Below, one piece after another: positions 44,330 to 56,881 of a stretch of 64,000 nucleotides of DNA (position 1 is the stretch's first letter; the number at the start of each line of letters is the position of its first letter). Position numbers and translations under genes: made by a program. The stretch is from Cycas panzhihuaensis (lineage: Eukaryota > Cycadophyta). The notes below the pieces were generated by a model. That model was given only the letters and a program-made list of their open reading frames with translations, was not told where the DNA came from and ran no database searches. The stretch covers positions 232,755,741 to 232,819,740 of the forward strand of contig CM041465.1 in NCBI GenBank assembly GCA_023213395.1, in the 5' to 3' direction.

Positions 44330-47300
44330 TTACTGTTTACAATGTTAAGTCAGACACTAAGACCATCTCTGAATTTTACAAACTTTTTTCTACCAAGAGG
44401 CTTGGTAAAGATATCTGCTGTCTGCTCCTCTGTAGTTCTGTACTGGAGGTTGATCTCACCCTTCTGCACATGCTCTCTGATGAAGTGATGATGAATCTCA
44501 ATGTGCTTGGTCCGTGCATGAAAAATTGGATTCTTGGCTAACTTGAGTACACTTTGATTGTCATAGTATATCCTGGTGGGGTGGTCCTGCTCAAGTCCAA
44601 GTTCCCCAAGAATCCGTTGTAGCTAGATAGCTTCACAAGCTGTGCTGACTGCAACTTTGTACTCTGCTTCGGTGGAGGATAAGGTAACATTGGGTTGCTT
44701 CTTGCAACTCCACGAAACAACTGCTGAACCAAGGGAAAAACAGTATCCCGAGGTTGATCTCCTGCTATCCTGGCAACCTGCCCAATCAGAATCTTAGAAT
44801 CCTTCCAGAGTGTAGTTCTCATTATGTGCATACTCGATGTATTTAAGCATGCGTTTAGTTGCATTCCAATGTTTCTGATTAGGTTGAGACATGTATCGTG
44901 AGCAAATCCCAACTGCAAATGAAATATCTGGTCAAGTGTTGGTGAGATAAATGAGGCTCCCAATCAATTGCCGGTAAAGTGTGGGATCTGCAAGTGCAGC
45001 TTCCTCATTGAAAGTAAGCTTATATCCATTCTCTATTGGTGTAGGCGTTGGTTTGCAGTCGTGCATCATGAACTGCTACAAAATGTCCCAAGAATATTGC
45101 GCTTGGGAGATGAAGATATACCCTGGCTGTTGCCACATCTCAAATCCTAAGAAATAATGGAGAAGTCCAAGATCTATCATCTCGAAACTTCTCTTTAAGT
45201 CATCCTGGAGAATGTTTATCATCTTAGTGTCATTGCTAGTGATCACTAAGTCATCTACATAGAAGGCAACAAAATGGCATGGTTCTTTTCATGTTTGATA
45301 TATAGGTTAGGATCTGAAGTAGATCGATGAAACCCATGTCTCAAGAAGTAATCATCGATCTTTGAGTACCATGCTCTTGGAGCTTATTTCAAGCCATATA
45401 ACATCTTTTTTAGGCGACATACAAAATGCTCCTTGCCTTGTACTTTATAGCCGGGAGGTTGCTTTAAGTATACCTCCTCCTGAAGATCGCCATTAAGAAA
45501 GGCGCTCTTCACGTCCATCTGATAGATTGGCCTTTTGCATTGAGCAGCTAAGGCCAAGATGAGTCTGATGGTGTTCATATTTTCCATTGGTGCAAAAGTC
45601 TCCTCATAGTCTATGCCTTCATTTTGTTTAAATCCTTTTGCCACAATGCGGGTCTTCTGCCACTTAAGTGAACCATCAGAATGGAATTTGGTCTTGTAAA
45701 CCCATTTGCAACTGATTGCCTGTTTGTGTTTAGGCAATTCAACCAAATCTCAAGTACCATTCTTTTCAATAGAAGGGATTTCTTCATCCATGGCAGCCTT
45801 CCAATTTTCATTTTTAGAAGCCTCCTCAAAAGTGGAAGGCTCATCGACACATAGCACTTCAGCCATAAGTGCATAATTTTTCTGCTGTCTATATTTTGAT
45901 GGATGTTTTCCTTCAATGATGTGGTCGTCTTGTACTGTTTGAGTGTACCATTTTGGTAACTTTTGAATTGAAGTGACTTGAACCTCAAGATCTTTTGGTC
46001 TAAGTGGTTGATCAACAGAACATGTGCTTGGATCAAGTGGAGCAAAATCAGTTGATGTAGATGGTCCAGCAGGTGCAGATGATGTACATGGAGTAGAAGA
46101 TTGAGAGGGAAAGAAGGCCTCAACAATCTTCTTGCCTTTGTCAATGGGAGGTTGCATGGATGTTGTTTGCAACTCCTTGTGATCTTCTTCAGCAAAGATG
46201 ACATCTCTTGAGAGATGCATTTTCTTCCCAATGGGATCATACAACTTGTAGGCTTTGCTATGAATGACATATCCTACAAAGATGCATTTTAGACTATGCT
46301 TGTCTAATTTTGTCTTTTACTGATCGTGGATGTGCATATAAGCAGTGCACCCAAAAGTCCTCAAATGGCTGACAGCTGGCTTTTTGCCAGACCATGCGTC
46401 CTCGGGTGTCATATCGGTGATTGCTATAGTTGGACTGCGATTGGCCACATAGGCAACTATGAAATGCCTCTACCCAATAAGCTCGAGTGAGTCCTTGTGC
46501 ATTCATCATTGCTTTGGCTTTATTAGCCAAAGTTGTGTTCATTCTTTCGGAGACTCCATTTTGTTAAGGAGTTTGAGGAATAGTCAGCTCTCTCTGAATG
46601 CCATTATCCTTGTAGAATTGTGTGAATTCATTTGAAGTAAATTCACCTCCATTGTCTGTCTTTAATGTTTGGATACAGTGGCCAGACTCGTTTTCCACTT
46701 CAAGCTTGAATTCTTTGAACTTGGAAAATGCTTCAGAATTGTGTTTGATGAAGTATACCCAGACTTTATGAGAAAAGTCATCAATGAAGGAGATGTAGTA
46801 CAAAGCTCCTCCAAAAGATGCGGTGGACATAGGTCCACACAAATCCAAGTGTACCAGCTGCAAAGGATGTGATGCACGCCATGCTTTGCCTTTAGGGAAA
46901 GTCGAGCGATGTTGAGTCCCCATTATGCACGCTTCACAAAGACGTTTTGTGCCATAGATCTTCGAAGCCTATGTACCATGTTTTTGTTGATCATCTTCCT
47001 GAGATTGTCTAAGCTCAAATGGCCTAGACGTTGATGCCAAAGTTGCATCTTGGACAAGTATGGAGTGACAATTGAACTAGAGTAAGCAGAATCAAGTGTT
47101 ATATTATTTGCATCCAGTTTGTAGAGGCCTTGATCCTCATATCCAACAGCTACGGCTTGGTCATCTTTGTCACTTATTACACATTTCCCATTTCTGAACA
47201 AGACGCTCATCTGTTGTTTGTCCAATTTGCTAACAAATTGCAAGTTCTTGTCCATAGAAGGTATGAAGTAGGCATTGCCATCGGAGAATGAAGAGGAAGG

Positions 47301-47600
47301 ATTTGAAGAAGAGTGAAATGGAGCTATTGTGCTTATTCCATAAATCTTAACAGATTGATTGTTGTCAAAGGTCACTGATTGACCTTTACCTTCCTTGATG
47401 TCGGTAAGGAGTTCTTCACTCCCAGTCATGTGTTGCGAAGCTTCAGAATCAATAATCCAAGTTGCATCAACCTTGGATGTTTGATATGCACAAAATAGTT
47501 TGTCTTCGTCTGCAAACTGATTAAAGTGGCATTGATTGCCACCTCTAAACCCCCCTCCTTCCTCTTTGACCTCTTCGATAGGCACCTCGGTTTGGTCGAG
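44330..47600 (-). pseudogene. B pol: protease, integrase, RT, RNase H
   Basis: Reads from right to left. Protease WIIDSEASQHMTGS near 47450 (the active-site Gly is Glu, a G-to-A change). Pre-integrase LWHQRLGHLSLDNL near 47030. Integrase LDLCGPMST and KTDNGGEF (46564-46923). Linker 45750-46244 (KLPKWYTQTVQDDHIIEG). RT QMDVKSAFLNGDLQEEVYL (45384-45746) and an intact YVDD near 45250. RNase H pieces at 44538-44963. At least six frame changes or stops. Where A has stops, B often keeps the amino acid, so the two copies decayed separately. Confidence 0.93.
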
Positions 47601-48542
47601 GGGTTCTTCTTCGCTATTCTTTGGAATCTTTGTTGGTATTCTTGCGACGCTATTGCTATTGCTAGAATCTTTGTTGGTATTCTTGATGTGGTCTTTGTTG
47701 TCCTTTGTTTTGGTTGACGTCATTTGTTCTTTCTTTGTTGACATAGATCTGATTGCTTCTTCCTACAATCAGGTGCTATGTGGCTAGGTTTGCCACAATA
47801 ATAACATACAACATTGGTCTTTGAAGAACCAATGTTCATGTTCCTAAACTGCTTTGAGAGTGCAAGTTTGGGGTTCTTCTTGGCCTTTGATTTGGCCGTG
47901 AATGCACCTGATGTAGATGGTTCTTCCTCATTATCCTTGGTGTAGATTTGTTCTTCTTGAAGCAATAAACTTTCAAATTCATTGAATGACATTCTTTTAA
48001 GAGAACAATCTCTTGTAGTAGATGAGATAAAGCCATTGTAGTCCTTTGGCAAAGCTTTGGTGATAGATGTTATAAGTTCATCTCTTGTTGCTGGACTGCG
48101 TAGTATATTCGACTCATTACATACCTCCTTGATGGAGGAAAGAAAAGTCGGCATAGGCTTGACAAACTTTACAGAATACAACTTGGCTTTTACCATTAAA
48201 ATGCGAGCTTCATCTCGCCTTTCATACAAAGAGGACAAAATGTCCCAAGCTTCCTTATAAGTTTTTGCACAAGCAATGTTTTGATCCACATAAACATCAA
48301 CAATCATATGAAGGAATGCCAAAGCGATTTCATCTTTGGCTTTCCAAGCAGCAACAAAAACATCATCGGGTTGAACAGTTACATTGCCATTGACAACAAG
48401 TACAGGTTGGGGTAGGCTTCCAGAAACATAACCTCAAAATTCATTCATGATCAGCAGTTACGGTGATTCTCTTCCATTCTTGATAGTTATCTTGACCTGT
48501 TAATCGAATGGTGCATGCATTAAGCATGTTAATAGCAGCCAT
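47601..48542 (-). pseudogene. B gag
   Basis: Starts at ATG 48542 (MAAINM, as in A). A frame disruption lies before 48322; then FLHMIVDVYVDQNIACAKT, ALPKDYNGFISSTTRDCS, and the zinc knuckle CYYCGKPSHIAPDC near 47780. An indel in a G run near 47570 shifts the frame before the protease. Confidence 0.9.
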
Positions 48543-50867
48543 GTTTCAGTTGTAAGGCTTGAAACTAGCAGATAACTTGGAAACTCAAAGCTTTCGTCGC
48601 TTAAGTTCCACCTTCTAACGAAACCAACAATTTTGATCTTACTAGAAGATCCAACAACTGAATGGAATGATGAGGGGTGGAGGACTAGGCTATGGAGTTG
48701 GTCCAACTCTGATCTATAGAAGAGATCCAACAATTCCCCAAGTTAAATCTAGGACAAGGCAGGTAGGGTTGATCTGCATGGACGTACCATGCTTTCCCTG
48801 TGATTCATAGCCCCAATAACACCCTTTTTGAACCTCCTTTCCCTCAAGCAACCTTAATTGTTGTGCACTGACCGTACAGTCGATTGGTCCCTTAGGGAAT
48901 GCACCAAGCTTAAGGTTATTTCAGAGGCAAGGTTTGAACCTTTTTCGGGCCTCTCCAACAAGATTTTTAAGTCACTTTTTAGAAGGTTAAAGTGAATTTA
49001 GATTTATTTTTACTTGGATGATGTACTTATGAAAATGCTTGATTAAGCTTACAATGAAAAGTGGCTTCAAGAAAAAAGCAATTTTAGTACATTAATATGA
49101 ACACTTAAAGTGTTGTTACAATGAGCACTTAGTGAAGTGTAGTGCTTAATGAAGTATTTTAATGGTCAAGAGTGAAGGGAATAGTCCCAACGATAAAAAC
49201 ATGAAGTGATTTTATTAGGTACAATGTATTTTGAGCCCTTTTTGTGACCAAGGGCAATAGGTCACCATGCAAGGTGCCTTAAAGAAGTGTTTGACATATT
49301 GATAAGTATCACTTTTACAATGTGCAAACACTTAAAATCACTTCACCTAAGCCAATTAACAGATACAACATTAATTAAGTGTTAAAAGAAGCTGAAAGAG
49401 CCAAAAAAACAAAGGCTGAAATTTGTTTTTTTTTTTTTTTTGCAACTTGAGCAATAAGGACACCACGCAGGGAGCCTTTGAAAATGCTTAAACAAGAGTA
49501 TTTTAAGTCTTCAAAGAAGTGCGTTTGAGTTAGTATTGGTGATTTTAATGAGATCACTCAATATTTAAAAGATTTTTAGCTCCAAAAGTACAAAAAAGAT
49601 GATTTTTCTCTTAAGAAAATTTAAACTAAGGTCACTATTCAAAGTGCCTTGACTAGAAAAATGACTTAATGAAGAGAAAATATCACTTGTGATGTAGAAA
49701 AACACTTTAAAAAAACCTTGATCTAGTCGTTTTTCACTAAAGTGAAGTCAAGAAGTATTAAATGATAAAAAATCATTTAGAGACCTTTGGATTTGGCTTT
49801 AAAAAAGAATTTTTGATGGTTTAAAAAAAGACTTAATGAAACTTTACGTAAAAGTAAGTTATATAAAAGGGAATATTCAGTGAATATTGCAATTGCTATA
49901 ACTTATGTTCAAAGTGAAATGTTTCAAAAAAGAATTTTTTTGAAAAAAAAAAGCAGGAGGCGAGGGCCCTTTGCTGGTTAAAGGCGCTTGCAGAGACGAA
50001 CGAATCGTTTGTTCTCATTGCAGAGGACTCGGATCGGGACATTGTTATAGAGGGAGCTTCCCAGCGATCTAATCGAGGTGCGCTTAGAGTTTGGTCAACA
50101 TTGAAGCACCGTGAAGCAAGAACGGAGCAGATGAAGGTTACAGAGGGTGCCCCTATCAATGGAAAAGAATGGCAGTCGTACGACTATCTAGGGTTTGAAA
50201 CCCTTCAACACACTGCACTAAAGTCCTTCTTTGAGACTTGACACACCTGCACGTAAGTCAGTTCTTGGACAGCCAGTCATTTGTGAGAGAAAACACAGAG
50301 AAAGCTCAATTTCTGAGGTAGAAATCACTGGAAATGTTGAAAAAATGACTCAGCTCTGTTAAGAAACATCTCATAGTAGTTGCAGATTACAAATCTGAGC
50401 TTGAGAGCTGATTTGTAGCAAAAAACAAGCTAAATACAAACAACACTAAGGATTTGGAGTTCCTTAGTGGGGTTTGATCGTTGAAAGTGGTCTAAAAATA
50501 GACCATAGCTTGCAAAAGATCTGTAGCTTGAAACAAACTTCATTAACGAGTTTTGAGCGCATAATATGCCAGCACCTGAACTATAAGAAGAATCAGCTTA
50601 AAAGGTTTGATTTTTAGTGAAAAATCATGAAAAAACGTGAGTACTTTTGCTCAAAACCTTGAAGGTGATTCGAAATTTTTTTTTTAGATCTGAATATAGA
50701 GTGCTCCGGTCTTAAAAAATACTCTAGCAGCTTGAACCTGCAAGAAATGGTCTTCAGACAAACCTTGGATCGCCTTCGGAGGGCGAAGGTCATCACCAAG
50801 GGTTTGTAGGCCTTCTTTGAATCTCCTTGAGCGACAACAAGCGAGCAGGAGGAACTAGTCTCCTCTT
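48543..50867 (-). other. B leader
   Basis: 2.3 kb without coding signal. AT-rich with AAGCACTT/AAGTGCTT motifs, poly-A/T runs (49425-49442, 49930-49952) and a GC-richer block at about 49950-50200 that occupies the same place as the GC block of A but does not look like it. Confidence 0.65.
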
Positions 50868-50879
50868 GCTCTGATACCA
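50868..50879 (-). promoter_or_regulatory. B primer binding site (tRNA-iMet)
   Basis: GCTCTGATACCA on the + strand, the exact complement of TGGTATCAGAGC, two bases from the LTR. Confidence 0.95.
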
Positions 50880-50881
50880 AA

Positions 50882-51436
50882 TGTGAAAAGAGGCCTAATG
50901 GCCTCACAGTCTCAAGATCTAGAAGCCAGGTTCACTCTAGTTCTAGAAAGCACAAATGCTAACAAGTATGATACTCTCAAGATGAAAAGCATAAGCAAAA
51001 CAAAGCATGAAAATGAAGGAGCAAGAGAATGATACCAAATGTGTGGGGTTGGAATTGGTCCAACCTCCAAATGAATAAATAGTTTGATTAGCAAACTGAC
51101 AGCATAATAATACAACTCCAACTCTCTTATGAGACAATGAGGAGAGGTCTCATTATATAGAGTGAAATGAGATACCTAAGGCATTGGATGTTTGACAAGT
51201 GTCAAACATCCAAGGTACATGCCTTGCATGTAGGACATGTGTCCTTTTGGGGCTCTCATATGAGCAAAAGTGCATGGGGGTCCATTTGACCGTTTAGTGA
51301 CAACGTTGTGTCACTAGAAAGAACGTGGGTGTGCACTTTATCACTTAAATGATAAGTCACCCCTAAAGTACAAAAGTACAAATATTACATGAAAAATAAA
51401 GTACATAATCTTAACATGTAAACATAAGGTTTAACA
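50882..51436 (-). repeat. B 5' LTR
   Basis: Collinear with the left copy; near-palindrome at 51335-51357 with one change (TTAAAT). Confidence 0.94.
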
Positions 51437-52004
51437 TTGCATTCTACCCATTTTATTGCATAGTTTGTGGCTACCAAAATGTAATGAGCTTGCATTCTTT
51501 ATGCTGCTGGTTTGATAGGTTCAATGAAATATAAACCCTATTTTTCGAAGGCCGTTAGGGGAAAGATTGGGTTAGTGGGTTGAAGTATCTTTGTTTGGGT
51601 TTCTTGACCCTTTGGCAATAATCACATTTCTTTACCCAATCTCTTATGTCTTCGAAAAGAGTTGGCCACTAGAACCTAGTTGTTAGAATTTTCCTTTTGA
51701 GTATTTTTTGAACCTGTATATCTTCTTGCAACTCCCTCGTGGGCTTGAGATATCACTTGGTTCACCTCGTGGGGACGAATACATCGTTGTAAAACATCAT
51801 TTGGCCCTAGTTGGTATAACTCTCCTTTGATCAATTGGTAAGGCTCCGCTTTTCTTATTAGGTTTCATTTTTGGGCCTTATCCATGTTTGGAGGACATTG
51901 TCCTGTGACTAGAAATTTGATTGTCTTGATACCACTCTATAGGAACTGATTCGATCTTAAAGAGTGTTGTATCTAGGAAGTCATCCGATACTCCTATAGC
52001 CTTT
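51437..52004 (-). pseudogene. H2 integrase, N-terminal half
   Basis: Degenerate frame right of the B insertion. Next to the insertion point it reads HYILVATNYAIKWVEC, a segment found in G1 just after the first catalytic Asp region. Upstream parts correspond to the zinc region (QVISQAHEGVARR-like near 51730) with several stops. Confidence 0.7.
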
Positions 52005-53467
52005 TCACCATTGTGGATTTGGGAAAGTTGATCGGGGATGATATGTGCTTTCCTTGGTTTTACTACAATTCAGAAAGTGAATTCTTGAAACAACATGAGC
52101 CATCGAGTGATACGTCCCCTTAGCAATGGTTTGTTGACTAAATACATGAGCGCCTGATGGTCCACATAGAATACAAAGAGATTCGCCAATAAGTAATGAC
52201 AAAAGTTTTGGAGGGCATACACCATTCTGAGCCCTTTTTGTTTCATTGTCGTGTAATTTAGTTTTTCTTTGGTCAATTTTTGGCTTGTGAAGTATATAGG
52301 TTAGTCCACATTATTTTCATTGGGCTGGGCTAAAACACAACCAATCGCATATTGGGAAGCGTCATTGTGTGCGTGGAATATTTGTTCTTGTCTAGGAAAC
52401 GTAACACAGGAGCTGAAGCTATTGCACGTTTTAGGGTTTCAAATGTTTTTTGTTGTTCTGGTCCCCATTGCCAGTCTATTCCTTCTTGAGGAGATCCTTT
52501 AATGGTCCAGCTATTTGGGCATATCCTTTTACGAATTTGAGGTAGTAACCTGTTAACCCTAGAAATCCTTTAACTTGCCTTTGGTTTTGGGGTTGGGGAA
52601 AATGTAGAATGGTTGCCACCTTTGTTGGGTCTGTCATTAATTCTTCCTTACTAACCACTTGTCCTAGAAGATTGTCGAAGGGTACTAGAAAAGTACATTT
52701 CTTTGGGTTCAAGCATAGCTTATTTTCTCTGCAAGTTTGTAGCATTGTTCTCAAATTCTCTATATGGTTTTTCATTGTGCCATATAGGGTCCAATCATCT
52801 AGAAATACAGAGACGTTTTTCCCCACTAATTTCTTGAATATGTTGAGTGCAATTCTTTCGAAGGTTGCTGGGGTGTTGATGAGTCCAAATGGCATGACTT
52901 GATATGCATAAGCTCCCCATTCGGTTACAAAGATTGTTTTGTGTTAATCTTTAGGTGCAATGCTCCCTTGATTGTATCTGCTAAACCCACTTGTGAAAGA
53001 ATAAACTAACTTTCCTCCTACGATTTCCAGAATGTGTTCTATGAAGGGAATGGGAAAGGGGTTTTTCTTTGTGACTTTGTTAAGTTGACGGCATAAGTTC
53101 CCCATTCAGTTACAAAGGTTGTTTTGTGTTGATCTATAGGTGCAATGCTCCCTTGATTGTATCTGCTAAACCCGTTTATGAGAGAATAAACTTCCTTTCC
53201 TCCTACGATTTCCAGAATGTCTTCTATGAAGGGAATGGGAAAGGGGTCTTTCTTTGTGACTTTGTTAAGCTGGCAGTAGTCCACACATACTCAAATCTTC
53301 CCATTTTTCTTGGGTGGTACCACTATAGGGCTTATCTAGTCACTGTATTCAATTTCGTATATGTATCCTGCCTCAAGCATTTTATCGAATTGAACTTTAA
53401 CTTTTTCCTTATATCATGGGTTCATTCTATATGGTCTTTGTTTGATTGGTTTTGCTCCTTCAATTAG
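52005..53467 (-). pseudogene. H2 RT and RNase H
   Basis: RNase H piece YALQNFCHYLLANLFVFYVD (52070-52276). RT palm MPFGLINTPATFERIALNIF and box VFLDDWTLYG (FLDD at 52794-52805), LLGQVVSKEELMTD and VKGFLGLTGYYLKFVKGYA. The segment DYCQLNKVTKKDPFPIPFIE is near 53270. A 185-base tandem duplication (52906-53275) repeats the part from the F-S-x-Y-N-Q motif to the G-T-Y-A motif and shifts the frame. Confidence 0.88.
52906..53275 (-). repeat. 185-bp tandem duplication within H2 RT
   Basis: Copies 52906-53090 and 53091-53275 are nearly identical with a few substitutions. 185 is not a multiple of three. Confidence 0.95.
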
Positions 53468-53929
53468 GTTAATATGGTGCATCCTAATCTTGGGTGGGAT
53501 TCCTTTGAGAGCTCTGCATGACGAGACAAACACATCTTTATATTCTTCAAATAATGCTTGTGCTTCTGCTATCTCTTTCTCATCGCAGTAATCACCAATG
53601 GTAATATTTTTCGGTTCAGTTTCGGTCCCAAGGTTTATTTGGGTGGATTTGGGTTCTGCATGCTGCCTTTCCTTTCAGTTTGGTGTGCAAGTATGTCTTC
53701 TATGTTTCGTTGTTTGTATCTTGTTTCTATATATTTTTGGGGTAGGTTTAGGATCTCTTTTCTCTCCCCCCTTTCTTCACTGTCACTGTTTCCTGTATCC
53801 TTGATGTTTTCAATTGACATTAGAAATTTTTTTTCGTACCTTTCTACCTATGTCCCTTATGTTTTTTAAGACTTTTATGTATTATTTGGTTGTTTAAGGA
53901 GTACGAAAAAGCCTTGGTAAATGAGTATT
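53468..53929 (-). pseudogene. H2 pre-RT remnant and deletion joint
   Basis: Frames such as ENIKDTGNSDSEERGERKEIL (53635-53820) correspond to the acidic segment before RT in G1. It is joined to gag near 53920; zinc knuckles, protease, linker and second gag-like domain are missing. Confidence 0.65.
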
Positions 53930-55303
53930 TTATTTACTCCTATGTTTGCCAAAACCTTCCCTTGAGTTATCTCGGTATTTGTGTTCTTGTAGTTTCAATC
54001 TTGCCACTTCTTTCCTGAGGGCTTCTATCTCTGAATTCTCTTCTGTTTTGGTTATTTGGAACAAAGGTCTACTGAGGTTTTGAGTTTTTAATTCGTTTAT
54101 TTCTTCCTGAAGCTTCATGACAAGGGTGTCATAAGCTATCCTTTTAGTATCAATCTCCTTTTCAAAATCTAATGTCAATTCTTGTGCATGTTTATGTGAT
54201 TTCAATGGGTGCAAGGCCATTGCATTCCTTAGTTTAGTGTTTAATCCATTTACAAAGAAGGTGCGCATACTCAAGTCTGTAATTTTCTCTCCTTTTGTCA
54301 TGGCATAGACTATCATGTCTATTTTGTTGATGTACGTCATTACTGATTGTCCATGATTTTGTTGAATTTCCCTTAGGGTTAGCTCTATAATGTCATTGTT
54401 GCAGTATTTCAGAAACCTCTCTTCAAACTCCTTGATTTCACTCTAGGATTTATGTGGGTCCAATTGCTTGTACGAGGCTAATGGTATGCCTCTTAATGAA
54501 TGCGCAAATCTTTCTTTAATTTTAGTTTCATTTGTGATCTTTTCAAGGTTTATTAATCTCTGGAATAGGTAAATGCGCTCTGTGGTGTCTGTAGAATTGT
54601 CAAAGATAAGCTTCCCAAATTCTTTATGATGTGCCATTGTGGAGTTGTTCCTTCTCTCCTCCCTTTGAGGTGGGATGGTCTCTTTTCCTTCTGAAAACTT
54701 TTTATAGGATCTTCTTAGCGGAGTTTCTTCCCTACCGTTCCCTTTTTCGAATAGTGGATTATGAATGGGTGACTTCAGTTGTATTACCCCTGGCACTCCT
54801 GGTATCTCTGTTGCCATTGGAGTTGTTATTAAATATGATTGATCCTCACTTCCCTCTGGTGGATCTTCAAATAGTTGTCTAATAAATTGATTTTTCCAAT
54901 GTGCCTGGGGACCTTCCTCCGCCTTTTCCTTGTTACCAATTAGGTCCTTTAGAGTAGAGTCCAAACTTAGTTTTGTTTCAAGGTTGTTTATTTCTTTTGT
55001 TTCCTCGTCTTCTCTTTTATCCTTAATATCCTCTTCTTTGCTGTGATACTTTTCTTGAGTAGGTGTGATTGTCATAGGATCCACTTGGCCTTTGTTTTTT
55101 GTATCCCATGGTGTCTGGGTGCCACTTGCCTTAGATCCTTCCACTAGTTCACTTGGATCCTCCTTTTCTTCTAGACTTAATCTCCTTGCTTTCCTTAGTT
55201 TTTTCTCTTGAGACCATCTTAAGGCTCTCTTCTTGCTTGATTTCGTCATCCCGTGAGGTTTTGTCTGTGACTCCTCTGCCTTCGAAGGTCATTTAGGTGG
55301 CAT
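53930..55303 (-). pseudogene. H2 gag without zinc knuckles
   Basis: ATG at 55303 (MPPK, then a stop). Main frame 54443-55249: RALRWSQEKKLRKARRLSLE, GPQAHWKNQFIRQLFEDPP, HHKEFGKLIFDNSTDTTERI, SLRGIPLASYKQLD. Then 53930-54340: MRTFFVNGLNTKLRNAMALH, ALRKEVARLKLQEH. It matches H1 gag block by block but stops before the RNA-binding knuckles. Confidence 0.85.
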
Positions 55304-55311
55304 TGGAAAGT

Positions 55312-55363
55312 CCCCCTGGCTATCTAGGCTTAGTTAGAGCCTGCCGTCACTGTGACAACCAAT
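55312..55363 (-). promoter_or_regulatory. H2 leader stem-loop before gag
   Basis: Arms CCCCCTGGCTATC (55312-55324) and GACAACCAATG (55354-55364), with the inner AGGCT ... AGCCT hairpin and TAACTAA loop on the element strand; slightly decayed relative to G1. Confidence 0.65.
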
Positions 55364-55428
55364 GTGTCTTGTCCTTTACTCATAGAGTTTCCAGCTCTTT
55401 TTTTTTTTCCCCTCTGCTAGTGGACTTA

Positions 55429-55441
55429 GGCAATGGAACCA
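55429..55441 (-). promoter_or_regulatory. H2 primer binding site (tRNA-Glu)
   Basis: TGGTTCCATTGCC on the minus strand, one mismatch from H1's site, one base from the LTR. Confidence 0.78.
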
Positions 55442-55442
55442 A

Positions 55443-56138
55443 TGTTGAGTTAAAATTTGCTCCCTACTGTGAGATCTCCACTTGCTATGGTTTTCCAATG
55501 TAGTCTAGGTTGTGTGCAAGTGGTCAACATACATATCTCTTATCAATTAAGTCACATAAGTCCATAATATACTCATACCCATATAATGACCATGCATTTC
55601 TCATTAAGTACATCATATTTCTGTCTGTACATATTTCATTATGTACATCATATTTCTGTCCATACATGGTTGACTCGTCAACTGTACCAGATCAGATCCC
55701 AAATAGATCAGTTACTCGGTTCTCACATCCATTTCAATGAACGGATGTGTTTAAATACACTGTGCGCCCTTGCTGTGGAATAATTGCAACTAAAAGTCAC
55801 AACCGTCTAGTTTCCTTAATGGATGCCTTTTCACTAGTTAATTCGTTATATTTGTTGCTTAATTCATCCGTTAGTCTGTACAGTTTTGTCCATGTTCCTT
55901 CTTTTCGCTCAATTTGTCCTGCAATTGTTCCTGATGCGTTCTTGGCTGTACAACGTCTGTTCTTTCATTGTTCGGTGCATTCCTATCACAGAATGGTTCT
56001 ATTTTCTGTTTGCTTTTCATTCGTTCTTCTTCCTGAATGCATGCTGAATGCTTGCCTTGCAAAATATCCACTGTTTCAACTAGATTTCATCATACATTCC
56101 CCTTCACAGATGCACAGGTGTCAAATCTATTCGCAACA
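55443..56138 (-). repeat. H2 5' LTR
   Basis: TGTTGAGTT at the left, TTCGCAACA at the right, then TTTAC. TATTTAAA TATA box on the minus strand near 55750. tRNA-Glu-like stretch at 55713-55726 with one change. Confidence 0.92.
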
Positions 56139-56143
56139 TTTAC

Positions 56144-56759
56144 CGACCATTCAATTTAGATATGCAAATACAAAAAGACTATACATTGATTGGGGATCTT
56201 GATAAAGATCAATAACCTTATTCTAAGAGGGCATTGCATCTGGTTCTCTTAGAACCAGACGTAGTCCTGAAACAGTACAAGCAAGAGACTGTTACAAGAA
56301 AATCGACAATGAGCCATACACCAAGAAGAAAGAAGAATAATCCTAAACTAATACATCATCCATTCTTAAGACATTCATTTTATACAAAATTGATAGGTTC
56401 GCTTATAACAGAATGTTAGCTAAATATTACTTAATACATTTGATTATACTTTTAAGTAGAATCTATTAATCAATTGGTTCTTTGGTCATACTTCCAACTA
56501 TAATTTGCATTTGGATCACACTTTTGGTCGTACTTAGGTTGCAATTTGATGTCTGGTTGTGCTCTTGGTCGTACTTAGGCTACAATTTGATCTTTGATTG
56601 TACTTTTGGTCTTACTCAGGCTATTATATGGAATTTGATTATACCTTAGGTTGCAGTTCTAATTGCAATCTAGAGTCTGATCGCACCTTCTGACTACAAT
56701 TTGGAATTTGATCATACTTGGGAAATTGTGATTTTGTCTTTATTCGTATTCTCCACACA
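56144..56759 (-). repeat. G3 3' LTR, main part
   Basis: Begins on the element strand TGTGTGGAGAATACG at 56759. Contains GGTTGCAATTTGAT and TTGGTCGTACTTAGG repeats of about 40-60 bases (56465-56720), a TATAAAA box near 56390, and a hairpin GCATCTGGTTC / GAACCAGACG at 56236-56264 like that of K. Confidence 0.6.
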
Positions 56760-56850
56760 TATCTGTCTCGTTGCAAAACTGCCGTGTCCTCACTTGACCC
56801 ATAGTTTCAAAATTTGAAAAATTTTCCTTTTCTTACCCCCAACAAACAAA

Positions 56851-56881
56851 CCCCCTCGCTCCCCTCCCCCCCCCCCACCCA

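Larger units (their letters stand above)
43768..51436 (-). mobile_element. Copia element B, full length
   Basis: Two 555-base LTRs (43768-44322 and 50882-51436), tRNA-iMet primer site, same family as A (gag and pol collinear), opposite strand. Target pentamers TTGGA and TTGCA differ by one base; the H2 integrase frame read across the site supports TTGCA as the original. Coding regions carry more frame changes than A. Confidence 0.95.
33170..56138 (-). mobile_element. H2, Ty3 element interrupted by copia A and B
   Basis: LTRs at 33170-33873 and 55443-56138, perfect pentamer duplication TTTAC (33165-33169 and 56139-56143). Without A and B the element is about 8 kb: gag, a deletion removing knuckles, protease and second gag-like domain, then RT, RNase H, integrase and ORF3. 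Same LTR family as H1. It sits in G3's 3' LTR. Confidence 0.92.

Noticed and set aside
12273-56264. Hairpins at 12273 and 56236 in opposite orientation as terminal inverted repeats of one huge DNA transposon
   Set aside because: They lie inside LTRs of two related elements (K on +, G3 on -), and the DNA between them is explained by separate insertions with their own target duplications.
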